DNA of 44,212 nucleotides from assembly GCA_902761975.1 (NCBI GenBank), contig CACWMG010000005.1, positions 1 to 44,212 of the forward strand, in the 5' to 3' direction. Shown here piece by piece: positions 7,901-15,676 of the stretch. Each line of letters opens with the position of its first letter. Position 1 is the stretch's first letter. The DNA comes from Candidatus Avelusimicrobium pecoris (GTDB lineage Bacteria > Elusimicrobiota > Elusimicrobia > Elusimicrobiales > Elusimicrobiaceae). The translations under genes and the position numbers were made by a program. The notes under the pieces are model-generated. The model did no database searches. It was given only the letters and a program-made list of their open reading frames with translations, and was not told the origin of the DNA.

Positions 7901-8806
7901 TTGAGCCTGTGTATTGGGCCGCGGCTGATTGGGTAGAGGGGTAACTTCTTGATGACGGGTAATCGTCCCCGGTATATTTGCCATTTTTTTTGCTAACATT
8001 TCTTTTTGGTATTCATCCGCCGGGTCCGGCAGTTGTTTAGCTTGGTAAAATTGATGAATTTTCAGTAACGCCATACGCAAACTAGCCACCGCCATGGTTT
8101 TTTGCGTGGAAGTAGGCCCATTAAGGGCCAAGCGGGCCGCCGAAACAGGTTGCTTGCTTTTGTTAGCCGTATAAGAGGGGGCTTCAAACCCTAATAAGGC
8201 CATACGGTATAACAAACGGGCCTGCATTTGTACCAGCTGGGCCTGAAACTCGTTCTGGTCATACAAGGAAGAATCCAACTGCATTGCCTCGCTAACCGTA
8301 TTGCCAATTACTTCTGCCGCGTAGGCAATGGTTAATAAATCCTGGGAGGCCGGGTCCATGGGGTCGGCATACTCAATCAGCTCTTCAAACGTTACTTTAT
8401 TGGCGGCTACTTGTTTTAAGAATAAATCGGCCGCTTTGGCGGATTGATTCATGGTGCGTGGCACTACAATGTGAGGGGCCACATATAAGCTGTTGGGTTT
8501 TTGGATAAAGGCATCTCGTGCGGCAAGGTCCCAATTCTGCGCTCTATCGCGCGCTTCTTTTTGGGCTGCTTGGTCTGCCTGGGCAAAGCGGGCGTTATGT
8601 TGTTGGCGTGCTTCTTGGTCGGCGCGCGCAAATTGGGCGGCAGGTGTGTTTGCTTCTTGTGCTTTTTTTACTTGTGCAGAAACGCGTTTGTCTAACGCGC
8701 CCGGTTTGGCGTTGGAACGGCGCGTAGTTTGTCCCCACCCGGTAGTGGGGGTTAAGCAGTTAAATAAAAATACAAAGGCCATTACACGGCAAAAAAACGA
8801 TTTCAT
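4925..8806 (-). CDS. Large exported protein of unknown function (1293 residues)
   Basis: I do not recognise this protein. Residues 1-25 form a signal peptide (basic start, hydrophobic VMAFVFLFNCLTP, possible cleavage after the GWGQ region), so it is exported to the periplasm or outer membrane. Residues about 30-110 are Gln/Ala/Arg-rich and probably coiled-coil. A hydrophobic pair of segments near the middle (AAFLYFSAEVLFWVYGGELF and the stretch after it) may be membrane-associated. The last 250 residues are again charged and helical, followed by a polar tail. There are few cysteines and no enzyme motif I can see. It is transcribed alone from its own promoter and ends at a bidirectional terminator. 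Its size and single-gene context suggest a lineage-specific envelope protein; that is inference. Confidence 0.8.
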   Translation of the reverse strand: MKSFFCRVMAFVFLFNCLTPTTGWGQTTRRSNAKPGALDKRVSAQVKKAQEANTPAAQFARADQEARQQHNARFAQADQAAQKEARDRAQNWDLAARDAFIQKPNSLYVAPHIVVPRTMNQSAKAADLFLKQVAANKVTFEELIEYADPMDPASQDLLTIAYAAEVIGNTVSEAMQLDSSLYDQNEFQAQLVQMQARLLYRMALLGFEAPSYTANKSKQPVSAARLALNGPTSTQKTMAVASLRMALLKIHQFYQAKQLPDPADEYQKEMLAKKMANIPGTITRHQEVTPLPNQPRPNTQAQAQVRQNAAKAVQNHGNIASFMGQFISEFKRIINEEPEQGSSAFQQAQMRAEYATAYALEYNPAYLKQIVAAVDPGPKKTDFKQDYAPIINAIFVTVFENTRYSTMGAAKTKQVLNLLQEFSDPQKYSLPTQVFALEAASLLYRPFNQDAFNRPQNNSPLAAVFAPLNFNLPDENLRRVFAQRVANLYCPLVSTNSYKMKDYGLSSDEMAALADKLGDMYDGFYDIRTPFFEDADKPASQHVRANYPQTQCNITTHGNLNKLKKSNEQTAAFLYFSAEVLFWVYGGELFSLLGTAFRLTRGAVVALPKAGKAFTTAARGEKVAAFNAKIQEGAKYANWIYKNKKQQGYIVEAVVEKTPARVEKQIVVENGVAQTVEHEIPAVTVSKPINHTYQLEGKYSHWNPKRWLGMKPGDAVVGYRVTRMEPGLQATVGEMRLGAPIDGLHNLQEVAQMTRQLQLADGSRMYFESQPYWRSMLNLAQAQQERWTLGGLQSAFKNQMDLWVPLEKTAQETGKISETTRWWNVTQWGAPAKWGELAEGQMWGKAGVGGTSDLMPVYVAPRTPLQFTWRGAANQVALRQDGIANISEVLPGFYTSGADLASGNVYNQMFNAYMKPLNWKSTVAKTFLPDYVPSKTFWQSVRTNPVLGAQLVPQLMWRNRFASTTAFFGAWIGADNLVYPPFRAWINDQAEKDYRKEMDKYGDTFSEHQAKMDELLLKEIGADMTDKREMTAYNDVLAAQPEEKEGTLVVAPILATRRALGMEFVDDASKAMLENQARKTDLNRAILRRTHSIVEQNKKVEAQNKASIKQLRQDLAQAEQQLLAQYPLGFAAVPGATKKVNKAYETYADQVIAARTDAQVETAKNKFNQALQPVLTQVTTYQDVLAEAEALIKEARQKYAQTPDFFTPKVEKQIRVLYKNYAQDLLKIDLSKPTEVQVQQAMAAQLKRDGAFQQLMLQMQQDHQTKHPEYYQAQPTSALPQYGAEFDPNAATE

Positions 8807-8832
8807 ATTCTTTCTCCTTTCCTCTATATTAA

Positions 8833-8861
8833 AGTATAGGCGGCATTTGTACTGTTTTCAA
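8833..8861 (-). promoter_or_regulatory. Sigma70 promoter of the 1293-residue exported protein
   Basis: On the minus strand TTGAAA (8856-8861) and TATACT (8833-8838) are separated by 17 bases, 27 bases before the start codon, which also has a clear AAGGAG. Confidence 0.7.
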
Positions 8862-8898
8862 GGGCCGCTTGGGCCTACCCAACCAGGGACCAAAAGAC

Positions 8899-10200
8899 CT
8901 AAGCGTCTTTTTCAGCTCGGGTGACCAGCGCTTCCACCAGTTTGTGGCGGCGGAATTTGCGGGTTTCTAATAAAAGGCCGTCGGCTGAAAATTTTTCGTT
9001 TTTAGTGGGGTTGTGCCCTAATTTTTGCTCTACCCATTGGGCCAGGGTGGTATTGGGCATTAGCGTAGGGGGAGGGGGTACCTGCAAAACGGCAAAAATG
9101 TCGGTCATTTTAGCCGCGGCGCTCGCCAGGACGGATTGCCCGAATGGGCGGATATAAGCGGACGCAAAATCATACTCATCTTCAATTTCGCCCACCAATT
9201 CTTCAAAAATATCTTCCAGGGTTAAAATGCCGGTAATTTTTTCGCCGTCTGTTACCAAACAAATATGTTGCTTGGTCTTCATGAGTTGTTGCAACGCGGT
9301 AGAAATGAGGGTGTCCTCACTTAGTTTAATAATAGGGCGCATGATAGAGCGCGTGGAGGTATGGGCACTGCCGGCGGTTTTGGTGGAAGAAAAAATATCT
9401 TTAAAGTTTAGGTAGCCAATAATACTTTGCGGGTCCTGCGGGTTTTGCAACACCGGGAAACGGGTATGCATATCCAGGTGCGCTTTAAGGAAGGTATCGG
9501 CAATAGAGTCGTCCGCATGTAAAAAATACACTTGCGCAAGGGGTACTTGAATTTCGGCAATAGTACGCACGCAAAATTGCGCACTGGCCAGTACTATTTT
9601 TTCTTCCGCTTGCGTGAATAAGCGCGAGGAAGACGCAATCGCGGCCGCGGTGCGCAAATCGGTCAACGCGGCTTTTTTAGCGGTTTTGGGGTCCTCGGTT
9701 TTGGCGGGTGCATTTTGGGTGCAAAAACGCACCAAGTGCTCAATCACTGCTACCACCGGGCGCAAAAACGCATAGGCCACCCGCATCACGGGGGATAATT
9801 TAAGCACCACCCACTCTTTATTTTTAATGGCGTACGTTTTGGGGATGAGTTCGGAAAATACAATGGTTACAAAGCTAAGCGGCAGTACCACACATAAAAT
9901 GGAAACCGCATGTGCCAGTGCCCCCGTAATGCCCATTTGTTCCAGTAAGGGTTTGAGGGCGTCATCCGCCCCGGCGCCGCCCATAGCGGCGGCCACCGCG
10001 CCTACCAGGGTAATGCCAATTTGCACCACTGCCAAACTGCCTTCCAGGTGGTCTTTCATAAACAGGGCGGCTTGCGCGCCGGAAAGATTTTCCTGGAATA
10101 AAACGGCAATTTTGGTACGTGAAATAGACGCCAAGGCCATTTCGTACGCGGCCAGTAGGGCGTTTATTACAAGCATGAGCAGGATGATAAAAAGTGTCAT
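8899..10200 (-). CDS. CNNM/CorC-family membrane protein with CBS pair
   Basis: A 433-residue inner-membrane protein. The N-terminal DUF21/CNNM transmembrane domain (about residues 1-165) contains ISRTKIAVL and FSELIPKTYA, a family hallmark. Two CBS modules follow (about 205-335), including RFPVLQNPQDPQSIIGYLNFKD and ICLVTDGEKITGILTLEDIFEELVGEI, which would bind adenine nucleotides. A CorC/HlyC C-terminal domain completes it. Family members (YfjD, YtfL, CorC, TlyC-type) are linked to Mg2+/Co2+ transport or efflux; older haemolysin names are misleading. Ribosome binding is weak (AAGGG directly before ATG). Upstream lie a short hairpin (10211-10226) and repeat R1. It could be co-transcribed from hydA across R1, because no T-run terminator separates them. 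Confidence 0.85.
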   Translation of the reverse strand: MTLFIILLMLVINALLAAYEMALASISRTKIAVLFQENLSGAQAALFMKDHLEGSLAVVQIGITLVGAVAAAMGGAGADDALKPLLEQMGITGALAHAVSILCVVLPLSFVTIVFSELIPKTYAIKNKEWVVLKLSPVMRVAYAFLRPVVAVIEHLVRFCTQNAPAKTEDPKTAKKAALTDLRTAAAIASSSRLFTQAEEKIVLASAQFCVRTIAEIQVPLAQVYFLHADDSIADTFLKAHLDMHTRFPVLQNPQDPQSIIGYLNFKDIFSSTKTAGSAHTSTRSIMRPIIKLSEDTLISTALQQLMKTKQHICLVTDGEKITGILTLEDIFEELVGEIEDEYDFASAYIRPFGQSVLASAAAKMTDIFAVLQVPPPPTLMPNTTLAQWVEQKLGHNPTKNEKFSADGLLLETRKFRRHKLVEALVTRAEKDA

Positions 10201-10249
10201 CCCTTATATGGTAGCAATTTTTGCTATCACGCAACTATGAAAATCCAAC

Positions 10250-10324
10250 TAGTTGCCCGGAAAGGACAGGGCGGATAAGACTGTATGTCTTACCCGCCCT
10301 GCCTTAAAATGCAACATTACAAGG
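10250..10324 (-). repeat. Dispersed palindromic repeat R1, copy A (after hydA)
   Basis: A 75-bp unit whose reverse complement recurs at 37029-37102 with about five differences. In the gene's direction it starts four bases after the hydA stop with CCTTGTAATGTTGCATTTT, runs into a 15-bp stem (CAGGGCGGGTAAGAC with GTCTTATCCGCCCTG, one G-T) and ends CCTTTCCGGGCAACTA. The loop differs between copies while the stem is kept. There is no T-run after the stem, so it is not a standard terminator. Confidence 0.8.
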
Positions 10325-10328
10325 ACCG

Positions 10329-12071
10329 TTACTTCTTTTTCTGGCCCGTTCTGTCCTTTCTATCGGTATAGTGCGTATGTAACAGCTGGTGCGCTTTTTT
10401 GCCGCCGATCTTGTCAAAAATGCGCCCATATAACGCCATCACCCCGCTGTTATCCTGGGACTTATACGCCAGTTCTGTGTCTTCCTGGTACAAGCCCTCG
10501 GCGCGGCGTTTGCGCGGGGCCCAACCGTCAAACTGCGGCTGACCCGCCCCCGCCACACAACCGCCTTGGCAGGACATTACTTCAATAAAGTCGTACTTGT
10601 TTTTGCCGGCTTTAATGTCGTCTAGCAGTTTGCGGGCATTTTTTAAGCCGCTTACTACCGCTACGCGGATTTGCTTATCGCCAATGTGTACGGTTTTTTC
10701 CTTAAACACACTGCTCTCACGCAGACTGGTAAATTTTACACTGCGGGCGTTTTGCGGGTCCAATTCGGCCAGTGCAAAGCGTAGCGCGGCTTCCATTACC
10801 CCGCCGGACGCCCCAAAGATGACCCCGGCACCCGTTTTGGTACCAAACGGCATATCAAACCATTCGTTTTCCAGGTTGACAAAGTCAATGCCGGCCTCTT
10901 TAATCATACGCGCCAGGCCCACGGTGGTAACCACGTAGTCCGTATCGGGGTTGCCGTTGACGGAAAACTCTTCGCGTGTGGCTTCATACTTTTTGGCCGA
11001 GCACGGCATAACCGCTACTACCACCAAATCTTCGCGCTTGCCGCCTTTTTGTTCAAAGTCCGCCTTGATAACAGGCCCCATCATTTGCATGGGGGAGCGG
11101 GCGGTGGACAAGTTGGGCAAGAACTCGGGCGCGTATTTTTCCACATAGTTGACCCACGCCGGGCAACAGCTAGTGAGTTGCGGCAAATTAACGCCTTTGG
11201 TAAAGCGCTCAATAAATTCAGTGGCCTCTTCTACAATGGTTAAATCGGCCGAGAACGCCGTATCATACACATAGTCAAAACCCAGCATACGTAGCGCGGC
11301 GGCAATTTTGCCGTCCACGTTTTGGCCTTGCGGCAAGCCGAAAATTTCACCTAGTCCCACGCGCACAGCCGGGGCAATATGCACGGCTACTTTTTTCTTG
11401 GGATTATTGATTGCTTCAAATACTTTTTCAATCTCTTGCGAGTTGGGCATCAAGGCTCCCGTCGGGCACACGCGCGCGCACTGGCCGCAAGACACACATT
11501 CGTGGCTTTGGCCGAGCTCTTTGTTAAACGCGGTGGCAATTTTGGAGCGGAACCCGCGGAAGGCAAAGTCAATCGCGCCAATGCCTTGTACCTCGTTACA
11601 AATACGTACACAGTTGCCGCACAAAATACATTTGCTGTGGTCGCGCACTAAGGCGGCGGAGGTAGCGTCTTTGTGGGAATCGATTTTTTTGGATTTAAAG
11701 CGGATTTCCGTTACGTCCATATCCTTTGCCAGTTTCTGCAGTTTGCAGTTGCCGGATTTGGAACACAGTGTGCAGTTGTGGTTACCGGAGGACAGTAACA
11801 ATTCCAAGTTAATGCGGCGCAAGTGGCGGATTTCGTCGCTATTTACGCGCACTTTCATACCGTCTTTGGGTTGCACCGTGCACGAGGCCACAATCCCCAT
11901 GCCCTCTACTTCCACTAAGCACAACCGGCATGCGCCGTAAATAGCTAGTTCCGGGTGGTAGCAGAAAGTTACAATGTTAAAATTCGCCTTGCGGATGAGT
12001 TCTAATAAATTGCGTTCCCCTTCTATGGGGACCCGTTTGCCTTCAATGGTTACAAATTGTTCTTTTTCCAT
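10329..12071 (-). CDS. hydA: [FeFe] hydrogenase catalytic subunit HydA (HndD-type)
   Basis: A 580-residue cytoplasmic catalytic subunit that reduces protons to H2 (or the reverse). The N-terminal [2Fe-2S] domain (YHPELAIYGACRLCLVEVEG) is followed by a His/Cys-ligated [4Fe-4S] site (HNCTLCSKSGNC), two further [4Fe-4S] motifs (CILCGNCVRIC, CVSCGQCARVCP) and the H-cluster domain with L1 TSCCPAW, L2 MPCSAKKYE and L3 EVMSCQGGCVAGAGQP (the family usually has GGGQP). A C-terminal small-subunit-like part (KAHQLLHTHY) ends it. Start at 12071 is chosen because AGGAGA precedes it and it lies 8 bases after the hydB stop; an upstream in-frame Met would overlap hydB. Maturases HydEFG are not in the window. 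With HydB and HydC it should form the trimeric, probably bifurcating enzyme. Confidence 0.93.
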   Translation of the reverse strand: MEKEQFVTIEGKRVPIEGERNLLELIRKANFNIVTFCYHPELAIYGACRLCLVEVEGMGIVASCTVQPKDGMKVRVNSDEIRHLRRINLELLLSSGNHNCTLCSKSGNCKLQKLAKDMDVTEIRFKSKKIDSHKDATSAALVRDHSKCILCGNCVRICNEVQGIGAIDFAFRGFRSKIATAFNKELGQSHECVSCGQCARVCPTGALMPNSQEIEKVFEAINNPKKKVAVHIAPAVRVGLGEIFGLPQGQNVDGKIAAALRMLGFDYVYDTAFSADLTIVEEATEFIERFTKGVNLPQLTSCCPAWVNYVEKYAPEFLPNLSTARSPMQMMGPVIKADFEQKGGKREDLVVVAVMPCSAKKYEATREEFSVNGNPDTDYVVTTVGLARMIKEAGIDFVNLENEWFDMPFGTKTGAGVIFGASGGVMEAALRFALAELDPQNARSVKFTSLRESSVFKEKTVHIGDKQIRVAVVSGLKNARKLLDDIKAGKNKYDFIEVMSCQGGCVAGAGQPQFDGWAPRKRRAEGLYQEDTELAYKSQDNSGVMALYGRIFDKIGGKKAHQLLHTHYTDRKDRTGQKKK

Positions 12072-12079
12072 AAATTCTC

Positions 12080-13963
12080 CTACGCTTGTACGCTGACCGC
12101 CCCAAATTTGCAGGTATTTTTGCAGCTGCCGCATTTGATACATTTTTTGGGGTCAATTTGGTGGGGTTTGCCCACGTTGCCGCTAATAGCTTGCACGGGG
12201 CAAGCGCGTTTGCACATGCCACAGCCTTTGCATTTGGCGGGGTCAATTTCATAGCGGGCGAGAGCTTTGCACACCCCGGCGGGGCAGCGTTTATCTACCA
12301 CGTGGGCGATATACTCGTCGCGGAAATATTTTAAGGTAGAAAGTACCGGGTTGGGGGCCGTTTTACCCAGCGCACATAAGGACGCTTTTTGCACGGCTTT
12401 AGCCAGGTCTTCCAAGTTTTCCAAGGTTTTTAACGTGCCGCGGCCTTCTACAATGTCGTTAAGCATGGTAAGCATTTGCTCGGTCCCTTCGCGGCAGGGC
12501 ACACATTTTCCGCACGATTCGCGTTGCGTAAATTCCAAGAAGAACCGCGCTACGTTGACCATACAGGTTTTTTGGTTCATGACCACCAGCCCGCCGGAGC
12601 CCACCATGGCACCGGCCGCTTTTAACGAGTCATAATCCAGGGGAACGTCCAAATGTTCTTTGGTTAAGCACCCGCCCGAAGGCCCGCCGATTTGCGCGGC
12701 CTTAAAGGCATCTTTATTCACAGTGCCGTCATCTTCGGTCGTACCGCCGGCTACGTCGTTAATTACTTGGCGCAAGGTGGTACCCATGGGCACTTCCACT
12801 AGCCCGGTGTTGGCAATGTGCCCGGTTACGGCAAACGTCTTAGTGCCCGGGCTGGAAAGCGTGCCGATTTTCTTAAACGCTGCGGCTCCCATTTCAAACA
12901 CTTTGGCTACGGTAGCTAAGGTTTCCACGTTGTTAATAACGGTGGGTTTGCCAAAGAGTCCGCTATGGCTGGGGAACGGCGGCTTTACGCGCGGCATGCC
13001 GCGTTTGCCCTCTACAGAGGCGATTAAAGCGGTTTCTTCGCCGCATACAAACGCGCCCGCCCCCTCCATGACGTTAATTTTAAAGTTGAGGCCCGACCCA
13101 AAAATGTTTTTGCCCAAGAGCCCTTTTTCTTCGGCCTGTTCAATGGCTTTGCGGATACGTTTAATGGCTAGCGGATATTCCATACGCACATATACATAGC
13201 CCTCATCCGCGCCAATGGCGCGCGCGGCAATCATCATCCCTTCCAAAACGGCGTTGGGGTTGCCCTCCATGACCGAGCGGTCCATAAATGCGCCCGGGTC
13301 GCCCTCGTCTGCGTTACAAATGACGTATTTTTTCTCGCCGGGTTCAATGCGGGTAAATTCCCATTTTTTCCCGGTAGGAAATCCGGCCCCGCCGCGTCCG
13401 CGCAGGCCCGACTGCGTCATTTCTTTGCATACTTCTTCGGGCGTCATTTGCGTGTAGACGCGTTTGGCCTGGGCGTAACCGCCGTGGGCGATATATTCGT
13501 TAATATCTTCGGGGTTGATGCGTCCGCAATCGTGCAACAAAATGCGCTCTTGCTTGGCATAAAAGGGGATGTCTTCAATGGTTTTGGCTTTTTTGCCGTT
13601 GGCCGGGTTGTGGTATAAAAGGCGGTCAATCACTTCGCCTTTTAAGACAGTTTTTTCCACAATTTCGGCTACGTCTTCGGGTTTTACTTTGGTATAGAAA
13701 ATGTCTCCCACGCTTACTAAGGGGCCCATGGCGCAAAAACCGCGGCAGCCGCTTAAACTGAGATAATTTTCGTGGCAGTCTTTGGTAATTTGCAGGCAAA
13801 AACCTACTTTGCGTTTTTCCATTTCTTTTTGGAAAGCTTCATATACTTTTAAGGAGCCGCCGGCAATACAGCCGGTCCCGCCGCAAATCACTACGCGCCC
13901 GGTAATTTTTTTGTAGGCGGTGTTATAGTCTTTGGCAATTTGTTCAATTTCTTGTTTAGGCAT
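12080..13963 (-). CDS. hydB: Hydrogenase NAD(P)H/FMN subunit HydB (NuoF-like, HndC-type)
   Basis: A 627-residue flavoprotein that passes electrons between NAD(H), ferredoxin and HydA. It begins with a thioredoxin-like [2Fe-2S] domain (Cys residues in GGTGCIAGG, KDCHENY, GCRGFCAMG), continues with the NuoF core (RGRGGAGFPTGKKWEF for NADH/FMN, GAGAFVCGEETALIASVEG), the [4Fe-4S] motif ESCGKCVPCREGT, and finishes with a two-cluster ferredoxin domain (CKGCGMCKRACP and CIKCGSCKNTC). The start at 13963 has GGAGG and overlaps the hydC stop by 8 bases (ATGCCTAA), showing translational coupling; an upstream Met at 13993 lies deeper inside hydC. This layout is that of HydB from trimeric bifurcating hydrogenases. 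Confidence 0.92.
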   Translation of the reverse strand: MPKQEIEQIAKDYNTAYKKITGRVVICGGTGCIAGGSLKVYEAFQKEMEKRKVGFCLQITKDCHENYLSLSGCRGFCAMGPLVSVGDIFYTKVKPEDVAEIVEKTVLKGEVIDRLLYHNPANGKKAKTIEDIPFYAKQERILLHDCGRINPEDINEYIAHGGYAQAKRVYTQMTPEEVCKEMTQSGLRGRGGAGFPTGKKWEFTRIEPGEKKYVICNADEGDPGAFMDRSVMEGNPNAVLEGMMIAARAIGADEGYVYVRMEYPLAIKRIRKAIEQAEEKGLLGKNIFGSGLNFKINVMEGAGAFVCGEETALIASVEGKRGMPRVKPPFPSHSGLFGKPTVINNVETLATVAKVFEMGAAAFKKIGTLSSPGTKTFAVTGHIANTGLVEVPMGTTLRQVINDVAGGTTEDDGTVNKDAFKAAQIGGPSGGCLTKEHLDVPLDYDSLKAAGAMVGSGGLVVMNQKTCMVNVARFFLEFTQRESCGKCVPCREGTEQMLTMLNDIVEGRGTLKTLENLEDLAKAVQKASLCALGKTAPNPVLSTLKYFRDEYIAHVVDKRCPAGVCKALARYEIDPAKCKGCGMCKRACPVQAISGNVGKPHQIDPKKCIKCGSCKNTCKFGAVSVQA

Positions 13964-14438
13964 GGGCGGCCTCCTGTTTGCGTACGTCGTCAATAATTTG
14001 GGCGGCTTTATCCGCGGTAATTTGACCGTGGACGGTTTCGTCCATCACCATCACCGGGGCTAACCCGCACGCACCCAAGCAAGAAACACATTCTAAGGTG
14101 AACAGACCGTCGTCGGTGGTATCCTGCCCGGGTTTTAATTTAAGCACTTCGCGCACCATATTGATAACGGTGGCCGAGCCTTTTACGTGGCAAGCCGTGC
14201 CGTTGCATACACGCACAATATGTTTGCCTTTAGGGGTGATAGCAAAGTGGGCAAAAAAAGTCGCCACACCAAATACACGGGCGGGCGAGATTTCAAGCTC
14301 GTTAGCGACGTAGCGCATAATATCCTCGGGTAGAAATCCGTAAGCATCTTGCACTTTTTGCAAAATGGGAATAAGTTTAGCAGAGTCCTTGCCAAATTCT
14401 TTTAAAATTTTGGCAGCAGGGGCGAAACGGTCTGACAT
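13956..14438 (-). CDS. hydC: Hydrogenase [2Fe-2S] subunit HydC (NuoE-like, HndA-type)
   Basis: A 160-residue thioredoxin-like [2Fe-2S] subunit, first gene of hydCBA. A helical N-terminal part (LIPILQKVQDAYGFLPEDIM) matches NuoE proteins; the cluster ligands are in CNGTACHVKGS and CVSCLGACGLAPVM. It relays electrons to HydB. The start at 14438 has AGGAGA seven bases upstream; ten extra residues from an earlier start are possible but less likely. A -10 (TATAAT) sits about 65 bases upstream. Confidence 0.92.
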   Translation of the reverse strand: MSDRFAPAAKILKEFGKDSAKLIPILQKVQDAYGFLPEDIMRYVANELEISPARVFGVATFFAHFAITPKGKHIVRVCNGTACHVKGSATVINMVREVLKLKPGQDTTDDGLFTLECVSCLGACGLAPVMVMDETVHGQITADKAAQIIDDVRKQEAAHA

Positions 14439-14501
14439 ACATTCTCCTATAATTGATATGCAAAACAACGTAGAAATACTAAGCCAAGTACTTCACTTCC
14501 C

Positions 14502-14507
14502 ATTATA
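14502..14507 (-). promoter_or_regulatory. -10 element of the hydCBA operon
   Basis: TATAAT on the minus strand within TTGTTATAATGGG, about 64 bases before hydC. The -35 is unclear: TTGCCC lies 19 bases further up, which is a long spacer. Confidence 0.45.
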
Positions 14508-14567
14508 ACAAAAACAAGGGAGTAAAGGGCAAGCCGTCAAAAATAAGTATATATTCAAAGCGTTTAA

Positions 14568-15608
14568 CTATTTTTGTGAGCGGCGTAAATATACTTGGGC
14601 TGCTTGAGTAATGCGTAAAACAAAGGGAGTTTTACTGTAGTATTGGTCATCTAAAGAAACTAACCCGTCAAACCCGGCTTGGGCCAGCCGGCGTGCGTAT
14701 GTTTCCGTTTCCGTATAAGAGGTAAGGGCAATGATGGCCCCTTGGTAGCCTCTTTCGCGCAAGCGCGAGGCTATATAGTAACCGTTGCTTTCCCCCAGTT
14801 GGATATCCGTAAAAATGATATCAGGCATGTGTGTGGGGTGTTGCATCCATAGTAAAAACTGAGTGGCGTCCCCGTGCGTATGCAGCGTAGCACTGGGGAA
14901 AAGTACGCCAATATCCGCCAGATGTTCAAAGTGCTCCAACAGGCTCGCGTCGTCATTAACAATTACAATATGTTTGCCGTCTAAATCTACCCAGGGTTCC
15001 GGCAAAGCTTCCTGGGGATAGAGGAAAAAAGAATTTGTTTCAAACGGCGTTGCGTAGGGTTTGGTGAAGGTGGGTAATGTGGCCACCAAAAAAGGATCTA
15101 CCATGGCTACCCCATAGCGTAGGTACGCCAATGCATATTCCAGGGGTGCATTTTGGGTGGTATTGAGATAGAGAGATAATAATTGGTTGTACAACGGGAC
15201 CATTTTGCTTAGCCAATGGCGCTTTTCATCTACAGAAACTTCCCGCGATTCCAACGCTATGGATTGGTAATACAAAAGAGGGTTGATTTCTTTTTTTAAT
15301 TGCTCAAAATCCGCCAAGGTTTGCTCGTAGCGGTTGAGCCAATCTTTTCGTTGGGTAGGGGACAATACAATATCTTCTTTAAAAGCCGGGCGGGCGGAAA
15401 CAGCCGGTGTAGGCGTAAAAATAAGGTCCTGGATGGCATGGGGACTGCGCACGTTAGTAATATGGGTGCGTGCCAGGGAACGTTGCAAATTTTGCTGGAT
15501 TTTACTAGGCAGTGCGCTGTTGCGTAGCAGTTGCACGAAACCCTTTTTAGGTTGTGCGGTACACACCAAAGGCAAAAATAAAAAACATAGGAAGGCCCAC
15601 TTTTTCAT
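14568..15608 (-). CDS. Exported protein with C-terminal receiver (REC) domain
   Basis: A 346-residue protein that begins with a clear signal peptide (MKKWAFLCFLFLPLVCTAQP; cleavage likely after CTA), followed by about 190 residues of helical sequence I do not recognise, and a C-terminal response-regulator receiver fold: HIVIVNDDASLLEHF gives the acidic pair, PDIIFTDIQLGESNGY the phospho-acceptor Asp, IIALTSYTE the Thr/Ser switch, and the usual Lys is shifted or missing (GLVSLDDQYYSKTPF). Receivers are normally cytoplasmic, so the pairing with an export signal is odd. The start at 15608 is the first ATG; a TTG eight codons upstream is possible. Single gene between hydC and mrp. Confidence 0.75.
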   Translation of the reverse strand: MKKWAFLCFLFLPLVCTAQPKKGFVQLLRNSALPSKIQQNLQRSLARTHITNVRSPHAIQDLIFTPTPAVSARPAFKEDIVLSPTQRKDWLNRYEQTLADFEQLKKEINPLLYYQSIALESREVSVDEKRHWLSKMVPLYNQLLSLYLNTTQNAPLEYALAYLRYGVAMVDPFLVATLPTFTKPYATPFETNSFFLYPQEALPEPWVDLDGKHIVIVNDDASLLEHFEHLADIGVLFPSATLHTHGDATQFLLWMQHPTHMPDIIFTDIQLGESNGYYIASRLRERGYQGAIIALTSYTETETYARRLAQAGFDGLVSLDDQYYSKTPFVLRITQAAQVYLRRSQK

Positions 15609-15676
15609 ACCTATAGTGTAGCAAGCGGGCAAGCGGTTTCGCCAGGGTCTTAAGGCCTAAAAGCACCTGGGCCTTT

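Noticed and set aside
10250-10324. R1 as an integron attC site
   Set aside because: It is palindromic and sits after stop codons, but the GTTRRRY/RYYYAAC boxes are not in place and there is no integrase or cassette array; the simple stem with variable loop fits a dispersed palindromic repeat better.
11308-11940. 210-residue plus-strand ORF opposite hydA, and many similar long antisense ORFs (290-865, 12660-13199, 16035-16520)
   Set aside because: They mirror strong coding frames with Fe-S motifs or membrane families on the other strand and lack ribosome binding sites and domains.
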